Shown here one piece after another: positions 25,378 to 34,877 of a stretch of 64,000 nt of DNA (its first letter is position 1; every line of letters begins with the position of its first letter). Made by a program: the position numbers and the translations under genes. Location of the stretch: NCBI RefSeq assembly GCF_023242945.1, contig NZ_JALKFT010000010.1, forward strand, positions 1 through 64,000, read 5' to 3'. This DNA is from Frankia umida (GTDB lineage: Bacteria > Actinomycetota > Actinomycetes > Frankiales > Frankiaceae). The notes beneath the pieces are model-generated. The model made no database searches. It had not been told where the DNA came from and saw only the letters and a list, made by a program, of their open reading frames with translations.

Positions 25378-26151
25378 TCAGACGCCGACGGCGTGGACTC
25401 CCCCGTCCACGTGGACGATCTCGCCGGTCGTCGCCGGGAACCAGTCGGAGAGCAGGGCGACGCAGGCCTGGGCGGCGGGGGTGGTGTCGTGGACGCTCCA
25501 GCCGAGGGGGGCACGGCCGTCCCAGACGTCCTCGAACTGGCTGAAACCGGGGATGGACTTGGCCGCCATGGTGCGCAGCGGGCCGGCCGCGACGAGGTTG
25601 ACCCGCACGCCACGCGGCCCGAGGTCGCGGGCCAGGTAGCGGGCGGCGGAGGCCAGCCCCGCCTTGGCGACGCCCATCCAGTCGTAGGACGGCCAGGCGA
25701 CCGAGGCGTCGAAGTCGAGGCCGACGACGGAGGCCCGCTCGCCGAACAGCGGCAGGGTCGCGCGGGTCAGCGAGGCCAACGACCAGGTGGACACCTGCAA
25801 CGCGGTGCCGACCTCGGACCAGGCCGCCTCGACGAACGGTTTGCCGCCGAGGACCGACTCGGGGGCGAAACCGATCGCGTGCATCACGCCGTCCAGGCCG
25901 TCGACGTGCTCACGGAGCCGCTCGGCGAGGCTGCCGAGCTGCTCCTCGTCGGTGACGTCCAGTTCGACGACGGGAGCCTCGGTGGGCAGCCGGCGGGCGA
26001 TGCGTCGGGTCAGGGACAGGCCCCGGCCGAAGCCGGAGAGGACCACCCGGGCGCCCTGTTCCTGGGCGATGCGGGCGACGCTGAAGGCGATCGACGCCTC
26101 GGTGAGGACGCCGGTGACGAGAATGCGTTTACCTTCGAGAAGACCGCTCAT
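25378..26151 (-). CDS. fabI: Enoyl-ACP reductase (InhA-type)
   Basis: A 257-residue NADH-dependent enzyme that completes each fatty acid elongation cycle. ATG 26151 has AGGA eight bases upstream. Signatures: LVTGVLTEASIAFSVARIAQ (cofactor loop), GVMHAIGFAP, and the active site FDASVAWPSYDWMGVAKAGL with Y156 and K163, each two positions earlier than Y158/K165 of InhA. The end, GEIVHVDGGVHAVGV, is typical. It is convergent with the AceE-like gene (nine bases between stops), which separates it from fabG. Confidence 0.92.
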   Translation of the reverse strand: MSGLLEGKRILVTGVLTEASIAFSVARIAQEQGARVVLSGFGRGLSLTRRIARRLPTEAPVVELDVTDEEQLGSLAERLREHVDGLDGVMHAIGFAPESVLGGKPFVEAAWSEVGTALQVSTWSLASLTRATLPLFGERASVVGLDFDASVAWPSYDWMGVAKAGLASAARYLARDLGPRGVRVNLVAAGPLRTMAAKSIPGFSQFEDVWDGRAPLGWSVHDTTPAAQACVALLSDWFPATTGEIVHVDGGVHAVGV

Positions 26152-26242
26152 GGGCCGCATCCTGCCAAACATCGCCGCGGTGGTGAGCGGTCCCCGCCGC
26201 GGAGCGTCGCCGCCGGGGCCAGGGGCGGCGGGCGAGAGCGGC

Positions 26243-27427
26243 TCAGGTACGCGCGAGCAGGCGTTTGCGGGTGGCGCGGGTGACCGGTTCGACGAACCGG
26301 GCGGCCAGCGGGCCGATAATCGCCATCAGCAGCACATAGCAGGCGGCCAGCGGGCCCAGTTTCGGTTCGATGCCGGCGGCGACGGCAAGGCCCGCGATGA
26401 CGATCGAGAACTCACCGCGGGCGACCAGGGCCGCGCCGGCGCGGAAGCGGCCCATCGTGGCGATCCCGGCGCGTCGCGCCGCCCACCAGCCGGTGATCAT
26501 CTTCGTGGTGACGCCGGCGACGGCCAGCAGCGAACCGGCCAGCAGCGCCGACGGGATCGACTCGGGGTCGGTCTGCATGCCGAAGAACACGAAGAACACC
26601 GCCGCGAACAGGTCCCGCAGCGGGCTGAGCACCTCCGCCGCGCCCTCGGCGATCGGGCCGGACAGCGCGATACCGACCAGGAACGCGCCCACCGCGGTGG
26701 AGACCTGCATCCTCTGCGCCAGTCCGGCGACCAGCAGGGCGAAGCCGAGCACCCGCAGCAGCAGGATCTCGTCGTTGCGGTCGGCCTTCGGGTCGAAGAC
26801 CAGTCGGGTCACCTTGTCGCTGTGGCGCACCGCCAGGTACAGCACGGCGACCAGCAGGCCGAGCGCGATCGCGACGGTCAGCGAGCCGCGGGCGAACGTC
26901 TGATGGGCCAGCAGCGCGGTGAGCACCGGCAGGTAGACGGCCATCGCCAGGTCCTCGAGTACCAGGACCGACAGGACCACCGGCGTCTCCCGGTTACCGA
27001 GTCGACCCAGGTCGCCGAGGACCTTCGCGATGATCCCGGACGACGAGATCGCGGTGACACCGCCCATCACGACCGCGGCGGTCGGCCCCCAGCCCAGGAT
27101 GAACGCCGCGACGACGCCGGGCAGCGCGTTGAGGACCAGGTCCAGCACCCCGGCGGGAGCCGCCTGGCGCAGCCCGGAGATCAGCTCACTGGCGGTGTAC
27201 TCGAGTCCGAGGGTGAGCAGCAGCAGCACGACGCCGATCTCGGCGCCGATCTGGATGAACTCCTCGCTCGCCCCGAGCGAGATGACCCCACCATGCCCGA
27301 CGGTGAGCCCGCCGAGCAGGTAGAGGGGGATCGGTGAGATGCCGACCCGGATGGCCAGATGTCCCAGGACGCCCAGGGAGAACAGAACTGCCCCGAGCTC
27401 GATGAAGATCGTGGTTGTCGCGTGCAC
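26243..27427 (-). CDS. Cation:proton antiporter, KhtU-like (CPA2 family)
   Basis: About 394 residues from GTG 27427; a longer in-frame extension is out-of-frame coding of the upstream gene. It has twelve or so membrane spans, with LLLLTLGLEYTASEL and VLVLEDLAMAVYLPVL motifs of Kef/CPA2 antiporters. It lacks the cytosolic RCK domain, which is supplied by the separate protein encoded 19 bases upstream, the arrangement of the Bacillus KhtTU K+/H+ antiporter. Likely exports K+ under alkaline or electrophile stress. Confidence 0.88.
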   Translation of the reverse strand: MHATTTIFIELGAVLFSLGVLGHLAIRVGISPIPLYLLGGLTVGHGGVISLGASEEFIQIGAEIGVVLLLLTLGLEYTASELISGLRQAAPAGVLDLVLNALPGVVAAFILGWGPTAAVVMGGVTAISSSGIIAKVLGDLGRLGNRETPVVLSVLVLEDLAMAVYLPVLTALLAHQTFARGSLTVAIALGLLVAVLYLAVRHSDKVTRLVFDPKADRNDEILLLRVLGFALLVAGLAQRMQVSTAVGAFLVGIALSGPIAEGAAEVLSPLRDLFAAVFFVFFGMQTDPESIPSALLAGSLLAVAGVTTKMITGWWAARRAGIATMGRFRAGAALVARGEFSIVIAGLAVAAGIEPKLGPLAACYVLLMAIIGPLAARFVEPVTRATRKRLLART

Positions 27428-27446
27428 TCGCGGCGGCCGTCCGCCG

Positions 27447-27932
27447 TCAACCGGTTCGGAGCAACGTCGCGACGGACGCGGTGTTCTCCGGCGTCCCGAC
27501 GACCACGACGATGTCCCCGGCCTCGAACTGGAAGTCCGGTCGCGGTGACGCCTGCACGATGTGGTCACGCACCACGGCGACGATGGACGCGCCGGTGCGG
27601 GTACGGGCCTGGGTGTCACCGAGCAGCCGGCCGGCGAACGGCGAACCCGGGGTGATGGTGATCTGTTCGCCGACCAGCCCGGCGAACACCTTGCTGATGT
27701 CGGCCAGTTTCTCGACGAAGCGCGGAGCCCCGAGCAGCTCGGACAGGATGTCGCTTTCCTCCGCGGTCAGTGTGACGCACTCGCCCACGGCGTCGCTGTC
27801 CTGCGCGTCGTAGAGAACGATGTCGCGGCGGCCATGATGATGATGGGAGACCACACCCACCCGCCGGCCGCCCCGAGTCTGGAAGTCGTGGCGCAGCCCG
27901 ATACCAGGCAACGCCGTCTCCTCAATGTCCAC
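27447..27932 (-). CDS. Antiporter regulatory subunit, KhtT-like (TrkA-C domain)
   Basis: About 161 residues from GTG 27932 with GAGAGGG five bases upstream. The N-terminal half (LPGIGLRHDFQTRGGRRVGVVSHHHHGRRDIVLYD) and the C-terminal RCK_C domain (GSPFAGRLLGDTQARTRTGASIVAVVRD, then DFQFEAGDIVVVVGTPENTASV) match KhtT. In that system KhtT binds nucleotide and gates the antiporter. Encoded immediately before the antiporter, so the pair is an operon. Confidence 0.88.
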   Translation of the reverse strand: MDIEETALPGIGLRHDFQTRGGRRVGVVSHHHHGRRDIVLYDAQDSDAVGECVTLTAEESDILSELLGAPRFVEKLADISKVFAGLVGEQITITPGSPFAGRLLGDTQARTRTGASIVAVVRDHIVQASPRPDFQFEAGDIVVVVGTPENTASVATLLRTG

Positions 27933-28290
27933 AGCAACCCTCTCGCACGTCCTCGCCCACTCCGCCGTGGGAGTTCTGGTGACTGGATGACCCGACTGTG
28001 CCCCGACCGGTCGCGTTCCGGCCCGGGGGCACGCGTGTGGCGTCCCGGCCAGGCACCGCCACAGCCCGGCTGTGACCCTAGCCAACGACCGGCGCACGCA
28101 CATAGTTCGCGCGGATCGTCCGGCGCTGTCCCCCATGTGGCATCGGACGCTGCCCACCTGACCCGACAGCGGTGCGGACGGCCCAGGTCAGCGCGGTGCG
28201 ACGAGATCAGTGCCACGATTGCGGGGCGTCCTGCGTTGGTAGGTCCAGGACGGGCCGTCCGGTCCGCCGTCCGACAGGGAGTCACCCGAG
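27933..28290. other. Divergent intergenic region, no gene supported
   Basis: 358 bases between khtT (minus) and the TIGR02611-type gene (plus). It should carry both promoters, but I see no clear boxes, repeats or hairpins. Confidence 0.4.
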
Positions 28291-28842
28291 GTGTTTTCCG
28301 GAAGTGCCCGGCTGCTGCGCCGGATCGCCGTGACCGTGCTGGGTGTGGCCGTGCTCGGCGTGGGCATCGCGATGCTCGTGCTGCCCGGGCCGGGGTTCCT
28401 CGTGGTCGCGCTGGGGTTCTTCATCCTCAGCCTGGAGTACGAGTGGGCGCGCAGCCGCTTCGAGCAGGCGCGCACCAAGGCCGCCGACCTCGCCGATCAG
28501 GCCGCCGGGCGGCCGCTGTACTCGGTGTTCACGATCCTGTTCGGCCTCGGGATGGTCGCCGCGGGCCTCTGGTGGGCCCTCGACGACGGCCTGCCCGCGT
28601 CCGGGCCGTGGACGGGCGGCAGCATCATCTTCAGCGGCCTGGTCGTGCTCGCCACGATGGTCGTCAGCCTGTGGCAGGCCCACCAGGCCCGCGAACACGG
28701 TCAGCCCACACCGGCCGAGCTCCTCGAACGCCGCGAGCACGCCGAGCACACCGAGCACACCGGGCAACAGGAGCAGGACGGGCATCAGGAGCGGGCCGGT
28801 GGGGCGGCTACTGCCCCTGGGTCTCCTGGTTCACACCCCTGA
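28291..28842 (+). CDS. TIGR02611/PGPGW-type membrane protein
   Basis: A 183-residue membrane protein from GTG 28291 with an AGGGAG-like ribosome binding site. The family mark VLPGPGFLVVALGFFILSLEYEWA lies between two N-terminal spans, followed by an amphipathic linker and a second pair of spans. The C-terminus is His/Glu-rich (AEHTEHTGQQEQDGHQ). Function unknown. Its 3-prime end overlaps that of the convergent gene by about 35 bases. Confidence 0.8.
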   Translation: MFSGSARLLRRIAVTVLGVAVLGVGIAMLVLPGPGFLVVALGFFILSLEYEWARSRFEQARTKAADLADQAAGRPLYSVFTILFGLGMVAAGLWWALDDGLPASGPWTGGSIIFSGLVVLATMVVSLWQAHQAREHGQPTPAELLERREHAEHTEHTGQQEQDGHQERAGGAATAPGSPGSHP

Positions 28843-29206
28843 CACCGGGCTGGCGGTAGATGCAGGCGTAGAGGCTGGCCCGGTCCTCGGTGGTGGCCTC
28901 GCTGACGTTGTAGCGCAGCGGGTAGACGCGGCTGGTCGCGAGGTTGTTGCGGTCCGGCGGCTCCTGGCGGGCCTTGCCGACGGTGGGGCAGGCGGCGCGC
29001 ACGGCGTCCTTCTGCGCCTTCGTCGCGTCGGTGTCGAAGTACACCACCGCCTCCTGCAACGGCGGCGGGCCACTCACCGACGCGTACACCCCGAACGCGA
29101 TCAGGCCGATGGCGGCCAGGGCCACACCCACCGCGGCCAGGCGACGCTGCGGGTCCCACACGTACTGCCAGACGCGCCCGACGGCGCTCGGCGACGATAC
29201 GGCCAC
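28808..29206 (-). CDS. Small membrane-anchored hypothetical protein
   Basis: About 132 residues from GTG 29206 (AGGA nine bases upstream). One membrane span near residue 30 (LAAVGVALAAIGLIAFGVYASV) and an extracytoplasmic domain (EAVVYFDTDATKAQKDAVRAACPTVGKA...ASLYACIYRQPG) with two Cys that could form a disulphide. I do not recognise a named family. It is convergent and overlapping with the preceding plus-strand gene. Confidence 0.68.
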   Translation of the reverse strand: MAVSSPSAVGRVWQYVWDPQRRLAAVGVALAAIGLIAFGVYASVSGPPPLQEAVVYFDTDATKAQKDAVRAACPTVGKARQEPPDRNNLATSRVYPLRYNVSEATTEDRASLYACIYRQPGVRGVNQETQGQ

Positions 29207-29367
29207 GATGTGATTCCTGTCACGCGGGGGAAAGAAATGTGGTCCGGATGACGACCGGACCACGCTGAAATCCAGACCCCCAACGTAGCCGCCCGGCGCT
29301 CTTCGTATGGTGAACGCCTTTGTGCAGCCACCCACACCGTCGATCATGCCCCACCGATCGCGCCCAC

Positions 29368-31287
29368 ATGAGCGAGGAACCGGCCGTGCCATCCCTGATC
29401 GAGGACTACGCGCTGATAGGCGACACCCATTCGGCCGCGCTGGTGTCGCGCAATGGTTCGATCGACTGGCTGTGCCTGCCACGGTTCGACTCGCCGGCCT
29501 GCTTCTCGGCGCTGCTGGGCGACCCTGACCACGGGCACTGGCAGATCGCGCCGGTCGAACCGGTGCTGGGGGTCAGCCGCCGCTACCGGGGCGACACCCT
29601 GGTGCTGGAGACCGACCTGACGACGGCGTCCGGCACGGTGCGCATCGTGGACGCGATGTTCCCGCACGCCGGCAGCCACACCGTGCTGCGTCTGGTGGAG
29701 TGCCTCGAGGGTTCGGTACGGATGCGCTCGGAGACCCGGTTCCGCTTCGACTATGGCTCGATCGTGCCGTGGGTGCGCCGGGTGGACGAGCACACGATCG
29801 CCGCGGTCGCCGGGCCCGACGCCATCACGCTGCGCACCACCGCCCCGATGGAGGGGCACGACATGGCCACCTACGCCGAGTTCGGCGTGGCCGCCGGCCA
29901 GTCGGTGCCGTTCTCGCTGACCTGGACCCCCTCGCATCAGGCCACCCCGCCGGCGCAGGACGTCCGCCGCATGATCACCCTCACCGAGGCGTGGTGGTCG
30001 GACTGGATGGCCGGCTGCACCTACGACGGCCAGTGGCAGCCCGCGGTGCGCCGCTCGCTGATCACGCTGAAGGCACTGACGTACGCGCCGACCGGTGGCA
30101 TCGTCGCCGCCGTCACCACCTCGCTGCCCGAGCACATCGGCGGGGTGCGCAACTGGGACTACCGCTACTGCTGGCTGCGCGACGCCACGATCACCCTGCT
30201 CGCCCTGCTCGACGCCGGGTTCACCAGCGAGGCGACCGCGTGGCGGGAGTGGCTGCTGCGCGCGGTCGCCGGCGACCCGTCCCGGGTGCAGATCATGTAC
30301 GGCGTCGCCGGTGAGCGCCGACTGCCCGAGTACGAGGTGCCGTGGCTGCCCGGCTACGAGCAGTCCTCGCCGGTGCGGGTCGGCAACGCCGCCGTCGACC
30401 AGTTCCAGCTCGACGTCTACGGCGAGGTCCTCGACGCGCTGCACGTCGCCCGGGTGGCCGTCGCCGGGCGCCGTCCCGGCGTCAGCGGCCTGGTCAGCGT
30501 CGACGGTGCGCCGCTGTCGGGTCTCGGCGGCGCCCCCGCCCACGGCGACGACTCCTGGCCGTTGCAGACCAAGCTGATGGACTTCCTCGAGACCGGCTGG
30601 CGCAAGACCGACGAGGGCATCTGGGAGGTCCGCGGGCCACGGCGGCACTTCGTGCACTCCAAGGTGATGGCCTGGGTCGCCGCCGACCGGGCGGTGCGGG
30701 GCATCGTCGAGTCGGGGCTGCCCGGCCCGGTCGAACGCTGGTCGGCGCTGCGCGACGAGATCCACACCGAGGTGTGCGCCCGCGGTTTCGACCACGACCG
30801 CGGCACGTTCACCCAGTTCTACGGCTCCCGGGAACTGGACGCGGCGCTGCTCTACATGCCGCTGGTCGGCTTCCTGCCGGCGACCGACCCGCGGGTGGTC
30901 GGCACGGTCGCCTCGATCGAACGCGAACTGATGGAGGACGGGTTCGTGCTGCGCTACCCGACCGCCGAGGACGGTGCCGTCGACGGTCTGCCCGCCGGTG
31001 AGGGCGCGTTCCTCGCCTGTACGTTCTGGCTCGCCGACAACTACGCGTTGTCGGGCCGCGTGGAGGAGGCGCAGGAACTGTTCGAACGGCTGCTGTCGCT
31101 GCGCAACGACGTGGGTCTGCTCGCCGAGGAGTACGACCCGCGGCTGGGTCGGATGACCGGCAACTTCCCGCAGGCGTTCAGCCATGTGCCGCTGGTCAAC
31201 ACCGCGCGCACCCTCACCGACGCGCTGCGCGGTGTGCCGCGTTCGCGCACCGACCGGGCCGACCCGCCCGGCCACTTCTTCGGCTGA
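29368..31287 (+). CDS. GH15 glycoside hydrolase (trehalase/glucoamylase type)
   Basis: A 639-residue enzyme from ATG 29368 (MSEEPAVPSLIEDYALIGDTHSAALVSRNGSIDWLCLPRFDSPACF), the standard start of the actinobacterial GH15 group. An N-terminal beta-domain is followed by an alpha/alpha barrel with IGGVRNWDYRYCWLRDATITLLALLDAGF and GEGAFLACTFWLADNYALSGR, segments typical of the catalytic core. Mycobacterial members hydrolyse trehalose; others cleave alpha-glucans. No signal peptide, so it acts in the cytosol on trehalose or maltodextrins. GlgM and GlgC encoded in the same window fit a trehalose/glycogen economy. Confidence 0.9.
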   Translation: MSEEPAVPSLIEDYALIGDTHSAALVSRNGSIDWLCLPRFDSPACFSALLGDPDHGHWQIAPVEPVLGVSRRYRGDTLVLETDLTTASGTVRIVDAMFPHAGSHTVLRLVECLEGSVRMRSETRFRFDYGSIVPWVRRVDEHTIAAVAGPDAITLRTTAPMEGHDMATYAEFGVAAGQSVPFSLTWTPSHQATPPAQDVRRMITLTEAWWSDWMAGCTYDGQWQPAVRRSLITLKALTYAPTGGIVAAVTTSLPEHIGGVRNWDYRYCWLRDATITLLALLDAGFTSEATAWREWLLRAVAGDPSRVQIMYGVAGERRLPEYEVPWLPGYEQSSPVRVGNAAVDQFQLDVYGEVLDALHVARVAVAGRRPGVSGLVSVDGAPLSGLGGAPAHGDDSWPLQTKLMDFLETGWRKTDEGIWEVRGPRRHFVHSKVMAWVAADRAVRGIVESGLPGPVERWSALRDEIHTEVCARGFDHDRGTFTQFYGSRELDAALLYMPLVGFLPATDPRVVGTVASIERELMEDGFVLRYPTAEDGAVDGLPAGEGAFLACTFWLADNYALSGRVEEAQELFERLLSLRNDVGLLAEEYDPRLGRMTGNFPQAFSHVPLVNTARTLTDALRGVPRSRTDRADPPGHFFG

Positions 31288-31344
31288 CGGTCACGGTAGC
31301 GTCGGCGCGTCGGGTGTGGGTGAGGTGAGGGTGAGGGGACAGGC

Positions 31345-32628
31345 GTGACGCGGCGTATCGCGGTGATCGGTGGCGGCATTCTGGGGCTCGCGGTCGCCCG
31401 GCGACTCGGGCAGGTCGAGCCCGAGGCCACGGTGACCGTGTTCGAGAAGGAGCCGGATGTCGCCCGTCACCAGACCGGGCGCAACAGCGGTGTCGTGCAC
31501 GCCGGGCTGTACTACGTCCCCGGTTCGCTGAAGGCGACGCTGTGCCGGCGTGGCGTCGGTCTGCTGCGGGAGTTCTGCGCGGCGCACGATGTCCGTTACT
31601 CCGAGTGCGGAAAGATCGTCGTCGCGGTGGACGACAGCGAACTCGAGCGGCTCGCCGAGATCGAGCGGCGCGCGGCGGCCAACGGTGTGCCGGGCACACG
31701 GATGCTGGACGCCGCCGGCCTGCGCGCGATCGAACCGCACGCCCGCGGCGTCGCCGCCCTGCACTCCCCCACCACCGCGATCGTCGACTACGTCGGGGTG
31801 GCGCGGGCGCTGCGCACCGAGATCGTCGCCGCGGGCGGGGCGGTGCGCACCGGCGCCGAGGTGGTCGGCGTCGACGAGCGGCCCGACGGCGTGCACCTGA
31901 CCCTCACGGTGCGGGCCTCGGCCCGGTCCCGGCCCAACGGCACCCGGGCGACCGCCGCGCACGACAGCGGACGGGTGTCGCAGGCCACCGAGCGGATCGG
32001 CCCGTTCGACCTGCTTGTCACCTGCGCGGGCCTGCAGTCCGATCTGGTCGCGACGCTGACCGGCGAGGACCCGTCGCCGCAGATCGTCCCGTTTCGCGGC
32101 GACTACTGGCTGCTGCGCCCGCAGCGCCGCGACCTGGTCCGCGGCCTGATCTACCCGGTGCCGGACCCGCGCTACCCGTTCCTGGGCATCCACCTGACCA
32201 AGCGCATCGACGGTGAGGTCCTCGTCGGCCCGAACGCGGTGCTCGCCACCGCCCGCGAGGGCTACACCGTGGCCACGCTCAACGCCGCCGACCTGCGTCG
32301 CACCCTGGGCTGGCCCGGCTTCCACAAGATGGCCCGCACCCACTGGAAGACCGGGGCGAAGGAGGTCCTGCACACCGTCAGCAAGCGGGCGTTCGTCGCC
32401 GAGGCCCGCCGCTACGTCCCCGATCTGCGCAGCGACGACGTCGTGCGCGGCCCGGCCGGGGTGCGGGCCCAGGCGGTCGCCCGCGACGGCAGCCTCGTCG
32501 ACGACTTCGTGCTCGCCCACACCGACCGGGTCGTCCATGTGCGCAACGCCCCGTCGCCCGGTGCCACCGCCTCCCTGGCGATCGCCGAACACATCGTCGC
32601 CAAGGTCGTCCCGGACCACGCCAGCTGA
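31345..32628 (+). CDS. lhgO: L-2-hydroxyglutarate oxidase (LhgO family)
   Basis: A 427-residue FAD oxidoreductase from GTG 31345 (GAGGGGA upstream). The dinucleotide motif is IAVIGGGILGLAVARRL, followed by HQTGRNSGVVHAGLYYVPGSLKATLC, the LhgO/YgaF mark. The Ala/Arg/Thr-rich insertion near residues 190-215 is longer than usual. The family oxidises L-2-hydroxyglutarate to 2-oxoglutarate and passes electrons to the quinone pool. It shares a strand and close spacing (30 bases) with the aminotransferase gene downstream. Confidence 0.88.
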   Translation: MTRRIAVIGGGILGLAVARRLGQVEPEATVTVFEKEPDVARHQTGRNSGVVHAGLYYVPGSLKATLCRRGVGLLREFCAAHDVRYSECGKIVVAVDDSELERLAEIERRAAANGVPGTRMLDAAGLRAIEPHARGVAALHSPTTAIVDYVGVARALRTEIVAAGGAVRTGAEVVGVDERPDGVHLTLTVRASARSRPNGTRATAAHDSGRVSQATERIGPFDLLVTCAGLQSDLVATLTGEDPSPQIVPFRGDYWLLRPQRRDLVRGLIYPVPDPRYPFLGIHLTKRIDGEVLVGPNAVLATAREGYTVATLNAADLRRTLGWPGFHKMARTHWKTGAKEVLHTVSKRAFVAEARRYVPDLRSDDVVRGPAGVRAQAVARDGSLVDDFVLAHTDRVVHVRNAPSPGATASLAIAEHIVAKVVPDHAS

Positions 32629-32658
32629 CCGGCGGTTCGCGGTGATCGGCGGTTCGCG

Positions 32659-33858
32659 GTGACCGGCGGACAGGTCGTCCATCTGGATGCGGCCGGGGCG
32701 GCGCGGATGAGCCCGGCGAGCGTCGCCGCGCAGACGGCGTTTCTGGCCGAGGAGGGCCGGCTGGGGGCGTACACCGCGCAGGCCGCGGCCGGGGACGTCC
32801 TGCGGACCGCCCGGGCGACCCTCGCCGACCTGCTCGGTCCTGGCCCGCGGGCCGAGGATGTGGTGTTCGGGCACAGTGCCAGCGACGCGTTCGCCACGCT
32901 GCTGCACGCCTGGCCGTTGCGCGCCGGCGCGCGGATCGGGGTGGTGCCCAGCGAGTACGGCTCCAACCAGCTGCTGCTGGCCTCGCTCGCCGCCCGGATC
33001 GGCGCCACCCTGCACGACCTGCCGGTGGACGCGGACGGCATCATCGACCTCGACGCCCTCGACCGTGACGGCCTGCCCGCCGCCACCGCGGGCGGGCGCG
33101 GCGTCGGTGGCGGCGGTGGCGGTGGCGGTGGCGGCGGGCTTGAGCATCTCGACCTGGTCGTCTTCCCGCAGGTACCCAGCCAGCGGGGAATCGTGCAGCC
33201 GGCCGCCGCGCTGGGCCGGCGGTGCGCCGCGGCCGGGGTGGGGCTCGTCGTCGACGTCGCCCAGTCCGCCGGTCAGCTCGACACCACCGGCATCGGAGCC
33301 GACGCGTATGTCGGGACGTCCCGTAAATGGCTGCGCGGCCCGCGGGGAGCCGGTTTCATCGCGTTGCGCCCGGGGTTGGCCGACCGGCTCGGTATCGGCG
33401 TGCCCAGCCTGTACAGCGCCGAGAGCGTGGCCGGCACGGCACCACGTCCGCTGCCCGGCATCGCGCGGATCAGCGTCGGCGAGGCGTCGGTGACGGCCCA
33501 CATCGGCCTCGCGGCGGCGCTCGCCGACCTCGTCGACGCCGGACCGCACCAGGTGTTCGCGCGGGTGGCGGCGCTGGCCGCGCAGGGTCGGCGGATTCTG
33601 GCCGGCGCCGGCGGCTTCCAGGTCCGTGAGCCGGCCGACACCGCCAGCGCCATCATCACGCTGCGGCCACCGCCGGGCCTGGACCCGTTCGCCGTGCGCG
33701 ACCGGCTGTTGCGCGAACACGGCGTGCTCACCAGCGCCATTCCCACGGTCCGCGCGCGTGAGCTGCGGGGCCCACTGCTGCGTGCCAGCGCCCACAGCTA
33801 CAACACCGCGAGCGACTTCGAGCGTCTGGCCGAGGCCCTGGCCGCCCTCGTCGCCTGA
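32659..33858 (+). CDS. Class V aminotransferase-fold PLP enzyme, EgtE-like
   Basis: A 399-residue fold-type I PLP protein. VVHLDAAGAARMSPASVAAQ and GAYTAQAAAGDVLRTARATLADLLG resemble the start of ergothioneine lyase EgtE. D199 (VVDVAQSAG) should bind the PLP ring nitrogen and K223 (TSRKWLRGPRGAGF) the cofactor. A glycine run (residues about 147-160) is a low-complexity insertion. No other egt gene is present here, so a role in ergothioneine synthesis, versus cysteine desulfurase-like or epimerase activity, is not settled. Confidence 0.78.
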   Translation: MTGGQVVHLDAAGAARMSPASVAAQTAFLAEEGRLGAYTAQAAAGDVLRTARATLADLLGPGPRAEDVVFGHSASDAFATLLHAWPLRAGARIGVVPSEYGSNQLLLASLAARIGATLHDLPVDADGIIDLDALDRDGLPAATAGGRGVGGGGGGGGGGGLEHLDLVVFPQVPSQRGIVQPAAALGRRCAAAGVGLVVDVAQSAGQLDTTGIGADAYVGTSRKWLRGPRGAGFIALRPGLADRLGIGVPSLYSAESVAGTAPRPLPGIARISVGEASVTAHIGLAAALADLVDAGPHQVFARVAALAAQGRRILAGAGGFQVREPADTASAIITLRPPPGLDPFAVRDRLLREHGVLTSAIPTVRARELRGPLLRASAHSYNTASDFERLAEALAALVA

Positions 33859-34092
33859 GTTCCCGCCGAACGCGCCGCGGGGGAGCACTTCGATCCCGTT
33901 ACGCAAACGCGTACCGACAGGTGACGTCCGGTAGGGATCTGCTGAAATAGTGGGCGTTGCACGGATGGGCCCCGACCGTCCGCGCAACGCGGGAGCGCCC
34001 CCACGTTCCCACCCTGCGGGCACAGACGCCCAAAGCTGCCGGTGGCGGGTCCGCCGTCCGGTCGCTCGGCCGGGATGATCGACTGGATCAGC

Positions 34093-34758
34093 ATGAGCTC
34101 AGAGGACGGCACGCCAGTTGCTGACACCATCACCATTGCCGCGGTAGACGATCACCCGATCGTGCTGCACGGACTCGCCGATCTGCTCCAGGGTGTCGAG
34201 GGACTCGACCTCGTCGGCACGGCCCCGTCCATCAACGCCCTGCTGGACGGGCCGGGCGCGCGGGCCCAGGTCATCCTGCTCGACCTTGATCTGGGTGATG
34301 GCACCCGACCTCCGGACAACATCCGCCGGCTGCTGACCGGCGAGCGTGCGGTCATCGTGTTCAGCGCCGCGGCCACCGCGGCGACCGTGCGCTCGGCGAT
34401 GCACGCGGGCGCCTGCGGCTATGTCCCGAAGACCGATGACGTCCAGGGGCTGGCCACGGCGATCCGGGCCGCGGCCTCGGGTAGTGGATGGGTCTCCCCG
34501 CAGCTGGCGTTCCTGCTGCTCACCGACGACTCACCGGACCGCCCGGCGCTGTCGCCCAAGGAGGCCGAGGCGCTGCGGCTGTACGCGACCGGTATGCCGC
34601 TCAAGACCGTCGCCCGCCGGATGGGGGTCTCCGCGGAGACCGCCAAGCAGTACATCGACCGGGTGCGCCAGAAGTACCGCCGCGTGGGCCGAGACGCCGG
34701 AACCAAGATTGACCTTCGCAAGCGCGCCATCGAGGACGGCCACCTCGACCAGGACTGA
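34093..34758 (+). CDS. Response regulator with LuxR-type HTH (orphan)
   Basis: About 221 residues from ATG 34093; ATG 34075 or GTG 34042 are other in-frame starts. Receiver domain with acidic pair D19-D20, phosphoacceptor D64 (VILLDLDLGDG) and the Lys in CGYVPKTDD. The C-terminal HTH (LSPKEAEALRLYATGMPLKTVARRMGVSAETAKQYIDRVRQKYR) is NarL/LuxR-like. No histidine kinase gene is adjacent. A strong hairpin follows the gene. Confidence 0.85.
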   Translation: MSSEDGTPVADTITIAAVDDHPIVLHGLADLLQGVEGLDLVGTAPSINALLDGPGARAQVILLDLDLGDGTRPPDNIRRLLTGERAVIVFSAAATAATVRSAMHAGACGYVPKTDDVQGLATAIRAAASGSGWVSPQLAFLLLTDDSPDRPALSPKEAEALRLYATGMPLKTVARRMGVSAETAKQYIDRVRQKYRRVGRDAGTKIDLRKRAIEDGHLDQD

Positions 34759-34804
34759 CCGCCGCCCCGGCCGGCCGTCGCCCGACAGGGCGACAGAAAG
34801 TCGA

Positions 34805-34836
34805 ATGGGCGCTGGCACCCCCATGCCAGCGCCCAT
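34805..34836 (+). terminator. Hairpin terminator of the response regulator gene
   Basis: A perfect 13-bp stem (34805-34817 with 34824-34836) with a six-base loop, 47 bases after the stop. No T-run follows. Confidence 0.7.
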
Positions 34837-34877
34837 CGGCTGACGCATACCGGATCCCCGTGCCCGGTACGCGCCCG

